A DNA stretch of 64,000 nucleotides from Leptospira noumeaensis (GTDB lineage: Bacteria > Spirochaetota > Leptospiria > Leptospirales > Leptospiraceae): the NCBI RefSeq assembly GCF_004770765.1, contig NZ_RQFK01000026.1, forward strand, positions 124,001-188,000, in the 5' to 3' direction. Every line of letters starts with the position of its first letter. Positions within the stretch are counted from its first letter, which is position 1. Under the pieces are notes generated by a model. That model had not been told where the DNA came from. It saw only the letters and a program-made list of their open reading frames with translations, and did not search any database. Positions 8,394 to 17,248 of this stretch are shown here, piece after piece. Both the position numbers and the translations under genes were made by a program.

Positions 8394-10387
8394 AACTTTT
8401 AAGTTTTTATAAAATTATAATCCTAAGTTTCATTTTACTGTTTAATAATTGTTCTCGTTCCACGGATGAAAATACAATTGTACTCCGTTTGGACGGAGAT
8501 GATTGGGGAATTTACTTTAACGATAGTGCAGACATTCTTAGCAACGAGTTTAACGCTAACAACTTAGACATAACAACTGTTCCTAGTAACTTTCGAAACT
8601 TAAACCGCTCCTATCAAGGAGCCATTTGGATTCGAAAAAGTTTTGAAATCACAACAGAGCAACACCAAAAATCTTTGGCCTTACAATTAGGAAAAGTCTA
8701 TCAATCTGATGAAGTATTTATCAATGGTGTACTGATTGGAAAAAACAATTCCGCCTTTGGAAAAGATCCTGATGAGTTTGCTTTTGGTAGACCAAGAATT
8801 TATCCAATTCCGCATGACTTATTGTTGGAAGGGGAAAATGTTCTCATAGTGAAAATTAATTCTTCACTATCCACTTCTGCCGGTATCATCACTGGGCCCA
8901 TAAGAATAGTTACTTATGAAGAAGCATTAAATGGAAATCTTTACGATTCACTCGTAGAACTTATCTTTGTTGGTTTTTACCTTTTTATTGCTTTGTTTTT
9001 CTTTATTAACTTCTTTAACTTAAGAGACAAAAAAGAATATTTCAGTTTTAGTATCCTTGCACTTATTTTCTCTGCTTATGAGTTATCAAAAAACGAAGTT
9101 CGATTTTTTCTAATCAATCAGTTCGCTATTTTAAAATTCATAGAGTATTCTTTTTTACTCATTTTACCATATGGATTTATAAAGTTTATCCAGGACTTTT
9201 TTGAATTAAAACCTTTCAAATACCAAAGAATCTATCTATTCATGCAGTTCTTCTTTATCGCGGTCTTTGCGATCATTCAGAACCCTGTATTTTGGTATAA
9301 CTTTATTGGATATTGGGATATCCATTTACTTGCTGTAATAGGTTATGCCATCTATGTAACGTTCAATAAATTCCGAGAGCAAACTCGCGGCTCCACCATC
9401 CACCTACTTGCACTCGTATATTTATTGTATTCGATACTAAAAGAAATATTAATCGAAAGAGGATATCTCAATTCACCATCTTCTTTAGAAACAAGTTTCT
9501 TAGTATATTTGATTTTGATGACTCTTGCTTTACGTTTTCAGTTTTTGATTATGAAACGAAAACTTCAAAATCGTTATGAAAGATTGAAGGAAGCAGATTC
9601 CCTTCGAGAAAAGATTTTTTATTATATGGATGCAATGATTTCTGGACCTTTAAAGTCTATGAAAGAGAAACTAATTGCATTTCGTGAATCCACACAAAAA
9701 ACGAAGGATAAAAACTTAGTAAAAGAAGTAATCGATGTCCAATCCTCTATTGACAATGTGATGGATGATATCATTGAACTTTCAAGATTAGAAGTATTAA
9801 AAGAAGTTCCATTCAAAGAACAGGTTAACTTCATCTCCTTTATCAACGAAGTAATTCCGGAAGATGACATCACTTACTCTATAAAAGTAAATCCGGAAAC
9901 AGAAATTCACAATAGTTTAGATTTAATCAATTCCGTCGTTGTAAGGTTGGTTGATTTTCCGCCATTTAAAGAATTCAATCATAATGATTTAATCATCACT
10001 CAAGATTTGAGAGGAAATGTTCACTTTAGGTTTTTATTATTTCACAGTAACCCTAAAGTTTCACAAAGATTGTTTAGCGATTTAGTTGAAAACTACAACA
10101 CTCTTACTCCCGTAAAAGTTAAATGGGCGATCATTCTTGAAATTGTTCGTTTGTTAGGTGCGAAAATTGATTTCAAAATTATCAAAAAGAAATATTTAAA
10201 AATCGATTTAGGCATTGCTGCCATTGTTCCTGTATCGGAATTACAACCAATCCAAGAATCACAGAGCATTTCTAGGTTGTCTCCTACCAAAATACAAAAG
10301 GAAGATTGGAAAGTGACGATAAAACGCTATTGGAAAATCCTCAAAGAAACTGAAATTAAAATCCCTAATTTCAAAAAGAAAAAATAA
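8390..10387 (+). CDS. 7TM-DISM lipoprotein with a pseudo-histidine-kinase domain
   Basis: Lipoprotein signal ending Phe-Asn-Asn-Cys (about residue 21), 7TMR-DISM jelly-roll domain (about 40-180), seven membrane helices (about 185-390) and a C-terminal region that aligns in order with a kinase core but has lost its motifs. The H-box region reads FYYMDAMISGPL, the N box has no NLxxNA, no DxGxG is seen, and the G2 position reads KWAIIL in place of GLGL. I read it as a pseudokinase, probably a dimer partner of the sensor encoded just upstream (4-bp overlap). The C-terminus ends in a basic tail. Together with its neighbour it would give a membrane sensing unit expressed with fliG-like and fliH. 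Role and ligand are unknown. Confidence 0.85.
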   Translation: MKLLSFYKIIILSFILLFNNCSRSTDENTIVLRLDGDDWGIYFNDSADILSNEFNANNLDITTVPSNFRNLNRSYQGAIWIRKSFEITTEQHQKSLALQLGKVYQSDEVFINGVLIGKNNSAFGKDPDEFAFGRPRIYPIPHDLLLEGENVLIVKINSSLSTSAGIITGPIRIVTYEEALNGNLYDSLVELIFVGFYLFIALFFFINFFNLRDKKEYFSFSILALIFSAYELSKNEVRFFLINQFAILKFIEYSFLLILPYGFIKFIQDFFELKPFKYQRIYLFMQFFFIAVFAIIQNPVFWYNFIGYWDIHLLAVIGYAIYVTFNKFREQTRGSTIHLLALVYLLYSILKEILIERGYLNSPSSLETSFLVYLILMTLALRFQFLIMKRKLQNRYERLKEADSLREKIFYYMDAMISGPLKSMKEKLIAFRESTQKTKDKNLVKEVIDVQSSIDNVMDDIIELSRLEVLKEVPFKEQVNFISFINEVIPEDDITYSIKVNPETEIHNSLDLINSVVVRLVDFPPFKEFNHNDLIITQDLRGNVHFRFLLFHSNPKVSQRLFSDLVENYNTLTPVKVKWAIILEIVRLLGAKIDFKIIKKKYLKIDLGIAAIVPVSELQPIQESQSISRLSPTKIQKEDWKVTIKRYWKILKETEIKIPNFKKKK

Positions 10388-10401
10388 TACGAACTGATTG
10401 T

Positions 10402-11028
10402 ATGATCATTAAGTATCTCAAACAACTAAATCCTGAATCCTTAATGAAGGCCTTTGATGGTTGTCAGGAACTTACCTATTCTAAGGATGAATTTTTATTC
10501 CATGGCGGTGATGAAGTTGCTTATATGGACTTACTTGTTACAGGTGATTTACAAGTATTCAAATATGATGGGAACATGAATGAAGTCACTTTAACTTTTT
10601 TTCGACCAGTGAGTATTATCGCAGAATGGGCGGTGATCCAAGGGATACCATATCCCGCTTCAGGTAGATTTACCAAAAAAAGCACAATCTTACGAATGCC
10701 TCTCACTGAGGTACAAAGTCGAATTCATAAAAACATTGAACTGAATCATATTCTTTTGCACTCGCTAATGAATAAAATCGAAACTTTAAATTTAGCAATC
10801 AATCGTGGGCTCACAATGGATGCGATGCAAAGAGTAGCGCATTTTTTATTTTACGGAACACCTGATTCATTACAATTGAAACAAACACAAATGGCATCTC
10901 TGCTTTATTTAAGACCGGAAACATTCTCAAGAATCCTAAAACAACTAAAAGACCAAGGACTTGTTGATACACAAAAAGGTGAAATCAGCATTCTAGACAA
11001 AGAAGGTTTGCTCAAAATTTTGGCTTAG
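10402..11028 (+). CDS. Crp/Fnr-family transcription regulator (Dnr/NnrR-like by context)
   Basis: Cyclic-nucleotide-binding-fold sensor domain (about 15-125), long dimer helix, and a C-terminal winged helix-turn-helix (about 160-205, with MASLLYLRPETFSRIL as the recognition region). There is only one cysteine (Cys21), so the oxygen-labile Fe-S cluster of true Fnr can be excluded. In other bacteria cluster-less members (Dnr, NnrR) sense nitric oxide and switch on nor and nnrS genes. This gene is immediately before nnrS and within 6 kb of norC, and both of those have a perfect TTGATnnnnATCAA box. I therefore infer a nitric-oxide-responsive activator. It starts 14 bp after the pseudokinase gene but has no box of its own that I could see. 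Confidence 0.85.
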   Translation: MIIKYLKQLNPESLMKAFDGCQELTYSKDEFLFHGGDEVAYMDLLVTGDLQVFKYDGNMNEVTLTFFRPVSIIAEWAVIQGIPYPASGRFTKKSTILRMPLTEVQSRIHKNIELNHILLHSLMNKIETLNLAINRGLTMDAMQRVAHFLFYGTPDSLQLKQTQMASLLYLRPETFSRILKQLKDQGLVDTQKGEISILDKEGLLKILA

Positions 11029-11031
11029 TTC

Positions 11032-11045
11032 TTGATTTGAATCAA
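11032..11045 (+). promoter_or_regulatory. Perfect Fnr/Dnr-type operator upstream of nnrS
   Basis: TTGATTTGAATCAA, a perfect TTGAT-N4-ATCAA palindrome centred 40 bp before the nnrS ATG. Read in the direction of the regulated gene, it is base-for-base the same as the box upstream of norC. The nnrS ribosome-binding site (AGGA, 11068-11071) lies so close that the usual -41.5 spacing does not fit well here. Confidence 0.75.
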
Positions 11046-11078
11046 TGAAATGATTCTAATTTTTATTAGGATCATACT

Positions 11079-12305
11079 ATGAAGACTTCATTCTTTGGTT
11101 TAAGTTTTTGGAACACTGCATTCCGCCCTTTCTTTTGGTTCGGTTCTATATATGGTATTTTAGTGATCGGATTTTGGTTACTCGTTCTTTCTAGTGCAGT
11201 CACCAATCCTATTCAGATTAATTCTATCCATTGGCATTCCTATGAAATGGTTTTTGGATTTTCGAAAGCAATTGTCCTCGGCTTTCTTTTTACGGCAGTC
11301 CAAAACTGGACTAACTCAAGCATCTTAAAGGGGAAAAATTTATTTTTTTTATTACTCTTTTGGGCCTTGGGAAGATTTTCAATGTACCCACTTGGATTAT
11401 TATCCTATTTGTCTTTTGGTTTAGACATCAGCTCAGACCTGATGGTCATTCTCCTACTCTATCCAAAATTGATGGTTCCAACTCAAAAACACAATCAACC
11501 AATTATTTTTCATTATGGATTATTTACCATATTTCATTTGTTCGCTGGATTTTCTGCACGTTCAGTTTTAAATCCAGAACAAACATTATTATATGTTCAT
11601 TTAAGTATTTTTGTAATACTTTTTCTCATTTTAATTATTGGAGGAAGAGTGGTTCCATTTTTTTCTGGAGTGGTCATTCCGGGATATTCCTTCAAACGAA
11701 TGCCAAAATTAGAATCAGCAATCCTATATTTACCTTTTGTTTTTTATATTTCAAAACTGATTGAATTCTATTTAACAACCAATGGTTCAATCAACATTCA
11801 TATAGATAATATAAATCTAATCGACATTCTACTGATCATTTCATTTCTAATTTGTTTTTCTTTATTTGTCACAAATACTGTCAGATTCATTTCATGGAAA
11901 CCTTGGAAATCATATCAAAAACCAATCTTATGGATTTTGTATACAGGATACTTTTGGGTTTGTTTGGGATTTTTATTTTATAGTTTGACTTCTCTCGGAT
12001 ACTTTCCAATATCTTCTGCGATACACAGTTTGACTGTGGGTGGAATTGGAGTTTTTATTTATGGTATGATCACACGTGTGAGTTTAGGTCATACAGGAAG
12101 GATTATTGTAGCATCACCACTCACAGTGGGCGCCTATATCATTTTAAATTTTGCAGTAATTGTCAGAGTTCTTTTCCCTTTATTTGGAAAGTATAATTTA
12201 GCTTATCATCTCTCTGGAATCGGTTGGATTCTCGCGTTTACTTTATTCATCCTACAATACACAAAGATTTTATTCAGCCCAAGACCAGATGGGAAACCAT
12301 CATAA
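11079..12305 (+). CDS. nnrS: NnrS family haem-copper membrane protein
   Basis: NnrS proteins are polytopic haem- and copper-containing membrane proteins that protect cells during nitric oxide stress; the exact reaction is not settled. The 408-residue protein has about 12 membrane helices, the N-terminal family signature (FRPFFWFGSIYGI, then HWHSYEMVFGFSKAIVLGF and LFTAVQNWT), and the later GGRVVPFFSG and TRVSLGHTGR motifs. The histidines in HWH and GHTG are candidate metal ligands. It is the typical companion of nor genes and is preceded by a perfect Fnr/Dnr box. Convergent with norD, with a 9-bp gap. Confidence 0.92.
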   Translation: MKTSFFGLSFWNTAFRPFFWFGSIYGILVIGFWLLVLSSAVTNPIQINSIHWHSYEMVFGFSKAIVLGFLFTAVQNWTNSSILKGKNLFFLLLFWALGRFSMYPLGLLSYLSFGLDISSDLMVILLLYPKLMVPTQKHNQPIIFHYGLFTIFHLFAGFSARSVLNPEQTLLYVHLSIFVILFLILIIGGRVVPFFSGVVIPGYSFKRMPKLESAILYLPFVFYISKLIEFYLTTNGSINIHIDNINLIDILLIISFLICFSLFVTNTVRFISWKPWKSYQKPILWILYTGYFWVCLGFLFYSLTSLGYFPISSAIHSLTVGGIGVFIYGMITRVSLGHTGRIIVASPLTVGAYIILNFAVIVRVLFPLFGKYNLAYHLSGIGWILAFTLFILQYTKILFSPRPDGKPS

Positions 12306-12314
12306 ATCTAAAGT

Positions 12315-14087
12315 TTAAACTTTTATGGCTCTTCGAAAAAACTCTTGGAGAGAATCGAGGAGCCTTTCGGGATGAAACAACATTTGATAACTAGCATTTC
12401 TCATCATCGATGGAATTGTTGGTTTTTCCTCAGTTCCAATTGCCAAAGTAAAAACCTGCACTCCATTTAACAAACATTCACCGACAGATTTATTTACATC
12501 TTCAACCCCATACTTCCCTTCGTACTGATCATAATCATTGGGACGAGCGTCTGTGATGAGAATAATCCATTTTTGTTTATAGGATGTTTGTTTTAGTATC
12601 GAACTCGTATGGCGAAGGGCAGGGCCAACCCGAGTGTACCCAATTGGTGATAATGACCCCAAACGATCGCGGGCAGAAATCCAAGGTTCCGTTAACTGTT
12701 TCAAATGTAGGAATTGATTAAAATTACGAGTTCTAGAATAAAAACCAGCGATTCCGAAAGGAATTTTTAGTTCTTCTAAACATTCTGAAAATAGGAGTAA
12801 ACTTTCTCTCTCCACATCTAAAATTCTTTTCTCTTGGATCCATGAATCTGTAGACAAACTGATATCAACAAGGAAATACAATACCATGTCCGAAACATCT
12901 CGAATGGGATTCATATAAATTGTTTCTGATGGACTAATCTTGGCTTTGATGTCCGCATAACGATCAACAAGAGCATCCAAGTCAATATCAGCACCCGCAA
13001 CCAATCTCTTTTTAATTCGAGTTTGGTTTAGAAGAGCCATCATCTTCTTTTTTAGCAACGTCAAAGTGGAATGTTGTTTCTCTAATATTTGTTTTGTATA
13101 ATGGCCGTCTTTCTGTTCAGGAAATTCTTCGACAACATTACAGTAGTCTGGTTTATAGTTTTTTAACTTATAATCCCACTCTGGATAGGAAAAATGATTT
13201 CCAATATCCTTTTCATCTAAAATTTCCAATGTTGTTCCAGATCCAGACTCACTGGTTCGAGTGGTATGAACTGGATCTTCCGTTCGAATGATATGTTTTA
13301 AGTTCAGCTCTTGTAAAGCATCCTCTTCTTCCATATCCTCCTCACCGTCAATGTCACGCCATTGCCCATCAAACTCTTCTACAGTTTCGATTTTTTCGAA
13401 ATTATGGCCTAACGTATATTCTTCTATTTTTTTCTCATCAACTTCCAAAACTTCAGCATCACTTGGATCCAATTTTTGTTTTGATTCTTTGGACTTTACT
13501 TTTTGTTTATCAGATTTTGATATAAAATCTTTTCCTGTGGGAAACTCATGTTTTAAATCAGAGATACATGAAGTTGCATGTGTGAATATAGAAGTGATTT
13601 TTTGATATTGTGTTAAATCTTTTTTCCGAATTTTTAATCTCTCGATTCGAATTTCTTTCCAATCACTACGAATGCCAGGAAATACATTTAAAAAACTTCG
13701 AAACAAATAAAAGAAAAGATCCCTTGTTATGGGCCTTTCTTCATTTATCTTTTTTATATCTTCTTTCTTCTTTGTTTTAACTGCTTCGAGATTATAAAGA
13801 TAAGAAAGATAGGCAAGTAAGATCCTAACATATTTCTTGGAAGCGGATTCTGATAAAAACAAATGAACCACTTCCGGAAATTTCAAATAGTTTTGTCCAA
13901 AACTTACATTTTCCCCACCAAATATCAGAGTGGTTGGTTCATTTTTTAATGTTTGTAAATATCTTAGGATTCGGCCTTCTTCTAACTCCATCCGATATCC
14001 ATAATACGGATTAGGTGGTGTGAGTTTTTTACGAATTTTTTTCCAAAGTTTATGACCCTGGTAAAATACAAACTGATCCCATTCCAA
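12315..14087 (-). CDS. norD: NorD, VWA-domain accessory protein of nitric oxide reductase
   Basis: NorD works with the MoxR-type ATPase NorQ to mature or activate the NorCB nitric oxide reductase, probably by metal insertion. The C-terminal von Willebrand A domain (about 402-590) has a full MIDAS: DISLS at about 408, Thr in GYTRVG at about 485, and Asp in LITDARPND at about 513. The middle of the protein (about 200-300) is highly charged and poorly conserved. At 590 residues the length fits NorD. Last gene of norCBQD, 9 bp after norQ, so presumably transcribed from the norC promoter. Confidence 0.92.
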   Translation of the reverse strand: MEWDQFVFYQGHKLWKKIRKKLTPPNPYYGYRMELEEGRILRYLQTLKNEPTTLIFGGENVSFGQNYLKFPEVVHLFLSESASKKYVRILLAYLSYLYNLEAVKTKKKEDIKKINEERPITRDLFFYLFRSFLNVFPGIRSDWKEIRIERLKIRKKDLTQYQKITSIFTHATSCISDLKHEFPTGKDFISKSDKQKVKSKESKQKLDPSDAEVLEVDEKKIEEYTLGHNFEKIETVEEFDGQWRDIDGEEDMEEEDALQELNLKHIIRTEDPVHTTRTSESGSGTTLEILDEKDIGNHFSYPEWDYKLKNYKPDYCNVVEEFPEQKDGHYTKQILEKQHSTLTLLKKKMMALLNQTRIKKRLVAGADIDLDALVDRYADIKAKISPSETIYMNPIRDVSDMVLYFLVDISLSTDSWIQEKRILDVERESLLLFSECLEELKIPFGIAGFYSRTRNFNQFLHLKQLTEPWISARDRLGSLSPIGYTRVGPALRHTSSILKQTSYKQKWIILITDARPNDYDQYEGKYGVEDVNKSVGECLLNGVQVFTLAIGTEEKPTIPSMMRNASYQMLFHPERLLDSLQEFFRRAIKV

Positions 14088-14096
14088 TGTTATGAC

Positions 14097-14879
14097 CTAA
14101 AAAATCAAATCGAAGCTGTCTTGTAAGGCTGCAACTGTATCATTGTCGTCCGAGAGAGGCAAAATGATCGCTGTCCTTCCTGCAAGCCGAGAAGGAAGAC
14201 CTTTGGCAATTAATTTTGCACAAGAAACAAGAAGCCTTGTCGAAACAGTCTCCGCCAAACCTAACTCTTGTTTATTTCTCACAAGGTTAGCGAATTGAAC
14301 TAACTTTTTGGCTAGTGTTTCGCTGATACCAGTTTCTCCCACAATGATTTTTTCTTCCACAGCCATTTTCGGGTAAGGGAAATCCATTCCAAGAAATCGT
14401 TGTTTGGTGGAAGGTTTTAATTCCTTAAATCCTCTTTGGTATCCTGGATTGTAGGATGCAACGAGTAAAAAATCTGGATGTGCACTCACCTCTTCATTTT
14501 TTCTTTCTAAAAATAAAGTGCGACGGTGGTCGGTTAAAGAATGAATGGTTACTAGTGTATCGGGTCTTGCTTCTGCAATTTCATCCAAATAAACAATGGC
14601 TCCTTCTTTGACTCCTGTTGTTAAGGGTCCATCCATCCAAATGGTATCGGCACCTTTCACTAAAAATCTTCCGACGAGATCCACGGAAGAGGTTTCATCG
14701 TTACACAAAATTGTAATGAGCCTACGACCCATTAGGTGAGCCATATATTCCAAAAATCGAGACTTACCGGATCCAGTGGGGCCTTTCAACAAAAGCGGCA
14801 GAGAATTCTCTGCCGCCATTTGAAAGATTTCTATTTCCTTACCTATTGGTTCGTAATAGGGTGCTTTCTTTGTTAACAT
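14097..14879 (-). CDS. norQ: NorQ, MoxR-family AAA+ ATPase
   Basis: AAA+ chaperone that partners the VWA protein NorD in assembling active nitric oxide reductase. Walker A GPTGSGKS (33-40), Walker B IVYLDE (95-100), sensor 1 region LLVASYNPGYQ and an arginine-finger region (PSTKQRF) are all visible. The length of 260 residues is normal for CbbQ/NirQ/NorQ proteins. Three bases separate its start from the stop of norB, and norD begins 9 bp after it. The C-terminal helical lid ends DSFDLIF, matching the family. Confidence 0.95.
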   Translation of the reverse strand: MLTKKAPYYEPIGKEIEIFQMAAENSLPLLLKGPTGSGKSRFLEYMAHLMGRRLITILCNDETSSVDLVGRFLVKGADTIWMDGPLTTGVKEGAIVYLDEIAEARPDTLVTIHSLTDHRRTLFLERKNEEVSAHPDFLLVASYNPGYQRGFKELKPSTKQRFLGMDFPYPKMAVEEKIIVGETGISETLAKKLVQFANLVRNKQELGLAETVSTRLLVSCAKLIAKGLPSRLAGRTAIILPLSDDNDTVAALQDSFDLIF

Positions 14880-14882
14880 AAA

Positions 14883-16232
14883 TTAATCGAGGTCACCAAG
14901 ATTTTTTCCGACAGCTTCATTGGAAGGAAGACCGTGTCGAATGAAATCCACAATGAAATAAGCGATACCAACAGTAAAGAGAGTAGCCGCAAGTAACATT
15001 CCAATGAAATGGAATATAATTTCTTTTTGAACCACGAGGAAGTCCATCCCCAATTTACGCTCCAGATACACTTGTGTGATTCCGGCAACAGCAAGTGCCC
15101 CTGTCATTCCTAACATTCCAATATTGGAAGCCCAAAATGCCAAATAACCAGACATTCCAGTAAATAGTTTTCTTCCAGTTAGATTTGGCATAGCATAAGA
15201 AATCACAGCTAACACTAACATAGCGTAGGCTCCCCAGAAGGCAAGGTGCCCGTGCATCGCAGTGATGAGTGTTCCATGAGTCCATTGGTTGACAGAAGGC
15301 CAAGTATGCGCAAAACCTAAAAATCCAGCTCCAATGAAGGACATCATCGCACTTCCCAAAGTCCAATAAAGAGCAATTTTGTTAGGATGGTTTTTACCTT
15401 TTTTGCGATACATATTGAGTGCCCAGATGGCCATCCCAAGAAAAGCCAGTGGTTCTAAAGCAGAAAAAATTCCACCGATCATAAGCCAATACTTAGGAGT
15501 TCCGATCCAATAGTAGTGGTGACCCGTACCCAAAATTCCAGAAAGGAAGGTTAAACCCACAACTACGTATAACCATTTTTCAATGACCTCTCTATCCACT
15601 CCTGTAAGTTTGATGAGTAAAAAGGCAAGGATACCACCCATAATGAGTTCCCATACTCCCTCAACCCAAAGATGAACCACCCACCATCTAAAGTAAGAGT
15701 CAAGTGTTTGGTTGTCAAAGTAGATCATACCTGGTAGATAAAGTAAAGCCGCACATAACAATCCAAAGAATAACACAAGTTGTGTTGTACTTCTTTTTTT
15801 AGCCTGCCAGATTGTCATAGCGATGTTAAACAAAAATGTTAATACATTCACAACAACCAAATAATCGAGTGGTCTTGGGATTTCTAAGAACTTACGGCCT
15901 TCCCACCAATTAAAATGAAAACCAATAATGGCAATCACCCCAACAACAACCCAAGATAAAAGTTGAATGTAAGCTAGTTTAACACTATACAACTCTCTGT
16001 CTGATTCTTCGGGAATGATGTAATAGGCAGCTCCCATAAACCCGGTTAACAACCATACGACGAGTAAATTTGTATGTGTGGCACGAGCGGTATTAAATGG
16101 AATGAAATCATGTAGTCCATCTAATCCAATACGAGCAAACCCCATTATGAAACCATATACGATTTGTAAAGACAAGAGTAACATACAAGTTGCAAAGAAC
16201 CAATATGCGACCTTTTGTGATTGGAATCTCAT
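14883..16232 (-). CDS. norB: Nitric oxide reductase, cytochrome c dependent, subunit B
   Basis: Catalytic subunit of the haem-copper-type nitric oxide reductase, reducing two NO to N2O in the cytoplasmic membrane with electrons from NorC. There are twelve membrane helices and every expected ligand: His53 (ATHTN) and His329 for the low-spin haem b, His327 (MHGHLAFWG) for haem b3, and His187, His238, His239 for the non-haem iron FeB. Glu191 in HLWVEGVWE is also kept, four residues after His187 as in characterised enzymes. At 449 residues it is a short-chain cNor type without the quinol-oxidising N-terminal extension of qNor. norC is 9 bp upstream with a good ribosome-binding site. Confidence 0.97.
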   Translation of the reverse strand: MRFQSQKVAYWFFATCMLLLSLQIVYGFIMGFARIGLDGLHDFIPFNTARATHTNLLVVWLLTGFMGAAYYIIPEESDRELYSVKLAYIQLLSWVVVGVIAIIGFHFNWWEGRKFLEIPRPLDYLVVVNVLTFLFNIAMTIWQAKKRSTTQLVLFFGLLCAALLYLPGMIYFDNQTLDSYFRWWVVHLWVEGVWELIMGGILAFLLIKLTGVDREVIEKWLYVVVGLTFLSGILGTGHHYYWIGTPKYWLMIGGIFSALEPLAFLGMAIWALNMYRKKGKNHPNKIALYWTLGSAMMSFIGAGFLGFAHTWPSVNQWTHGTLITAMHGHLAFWGAYAMLVLAVISYAMPNLTGRKLFTGMSGYLAFWASNIGMLGMTGALAVAGITQVYLERKLGMDFLVVQKEIIFHFIGMLLAATLFTVGIAYFIVDFIRHGLPSNEAVGKNLGDLD

Positions 16233-16241
16233 TGTTTCTCC

Positions 16242-16946
16242 TTATTTCAACGCAGAAAGGTAAGTTACGATGTCTTTTCTTTCTGGATCAGTTAACGGCA
16301 ACTTTGGCATATTTGTTCCCGGTTTGATGGCTTGTGGATCTGATAACCAACGATTGAGATAATCAGAATCGAACTTAGAACCTACATGATCAAGTGCAGG
16401 CCCAACATTTCCACCCTTACCACCTACGGCATGACAGGCGATACAAAGTTGGGAAAATTTTTCCGGTTGAGACAAAACAACGGCATTTGATTTAACCTGT
16501 GGGATTTGCGGAGTTGCAATGGAATCAATGGGGATATTTGGTTTAGGAGGCCATCCGTTGGCATTAATTTTACCTACCCAGTCAAGAAACGCAATGACTT
16601 GCACTTTCTCTTCCTTTGTGAAGTTATACTTCACCATCTTCCTTTCTCCAGGAAACATTGCCTGTGGATCATCTAAAAATACATCGATCCATGTGGCACC
16701 ACGTCTTTCGACAACCTTAGTAAGATCTGGGGCATAATAAGCACCTTCACCTAACAATGTATGGCATCCCATACAATTGTTTTTTTCCCAAATTTCTTTT
16801 CCTTTCAGAACATCTTCTGTCATATTCTGCACATTGGTTCGGGTATCATTTTGTCGCACGGTATCCACTGTGAGAAACACAAAGATTGCACTGAACAAAA
16901 AGGTGCCCCCCAAAAAGAACGCCCTTGCTTGCGATTTAGATAGCAT
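16242..16946 (-). CDS. norC: Nitric oxide reductase subunit C with an extra cytochrome c domain
   Basis: NorC is the membrane-anchored cytochrome c that feeds electrons to NorB. This protein has one N-terminal membrane anchor (about 8-28), a first haem site CMGCH (58-62) with Met104 as likely axial ligand, then a Pro-rich linker (about 131-150) and a second haem site CIACH (168-172) with Met213 in GTNMPKLPLT as likely ligand. Ordinary NorC is about 150 residues with one haem, so at 234 residues this is a di-haem fusion. The start is fixed by a strong AGGAGG five bases before the ATG. First gene of norCBQD. Confidence 0.95.
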   Translation of the reverse strand: MLSKSQARAFFLGGTFLFSAIFVFLTVDTVRQNDTRTNVQNMTEDVLKGKEIWEKNNCMGCHTLLGEGAYYAPDLTKVVERRGATWIDVFLDDPQAMFPGERKMVKYNFTKEEKVQVIAFLDWVGKINANGWPPKPNIPIDSIATPQIPQVKSNAVVLSQPEKFSQLCIACHAVGGKGGNVGPALDHVGSKFDSDYLNRWLSDPQAIKPGTNMPKLPLTDPERKDIVTYLSALK

Positions 16947-16973
16947 CCTTACCTCCTAATTTTCATTGCATGA

Positions 16974-16979
16974 ATTGTA
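16974..16979 (-). promoter_or_regulatory. norC -10 element
   Basis: On the minus strand it reads TACAAT. Placing it at -12 to -7 puts transcription start at about 16967. The centre of the Fnr/Dnr box (17008.5) is then exactly at -41.5, the standard position for a class II Fnr/Crp activated promoter. Confidence 0.65.
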
Positions 16980-17001
16980 GGTGCAGATTTTAATTCTTAC
17001 A

Positions 17002-17015
17002 TTGATTCAAATCAA
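17002..17015 (-). promoter_or_regulatory. Perfect Fnr/Dnr-type operator upstream of norC
   Basis: On the minus strand TTGATTTGAATCAA, a perfect TTGAT-N4-ATCAA palindrome identical to the nnrS box including the four spacer bases. It sits 56 bp upstream of the norC start codon, with a matching -10 element at class II spacing. The likely ligand protein is the regulator encoded at 10402-11028. Confidence 0.8.
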
Positions 17016-17248
17016 GTACGATTTCATATTTTTACATTACAATAAGCTAAACAAAACAGAACGAACGTTAATTGAATGTTAGAATCATTATAATCCATAA
17101 CAGAACCCTGTTCGCATTGAGAGACCGTACGAATTGTTCTATTTTTTTGATACGGGATCCGTTTACAGAAAACAATTATTTTGAATATAAAATCATTTTA
17201 ATTTAATATTCTATTTATTTAAAATATATAGGAAAGAAGGAGTATTCG

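Larger units (their letters stand above)
16947..17248. other. 302-bp divergent intergenic region norC / norE
   Basis: Holds the norC control region: an Fnr/Dnr box (17002-17015), a -10 element (16974-16979) and an AGGAGG ribosome-binding site (16952-16957). On the norE side the sequence is very AT-rich, ending in an AAGGAG ribosome-binding site before the ATG at 17249. I saw no second operator for norE and no small reading frame of note. Confidence 0.7.

Noticed and set aside
16519..16959. Small plus-strand frames opposite norC
   Set aside because: They are shadows of the well-supported norC gene with no ribosome-binding site or domain.
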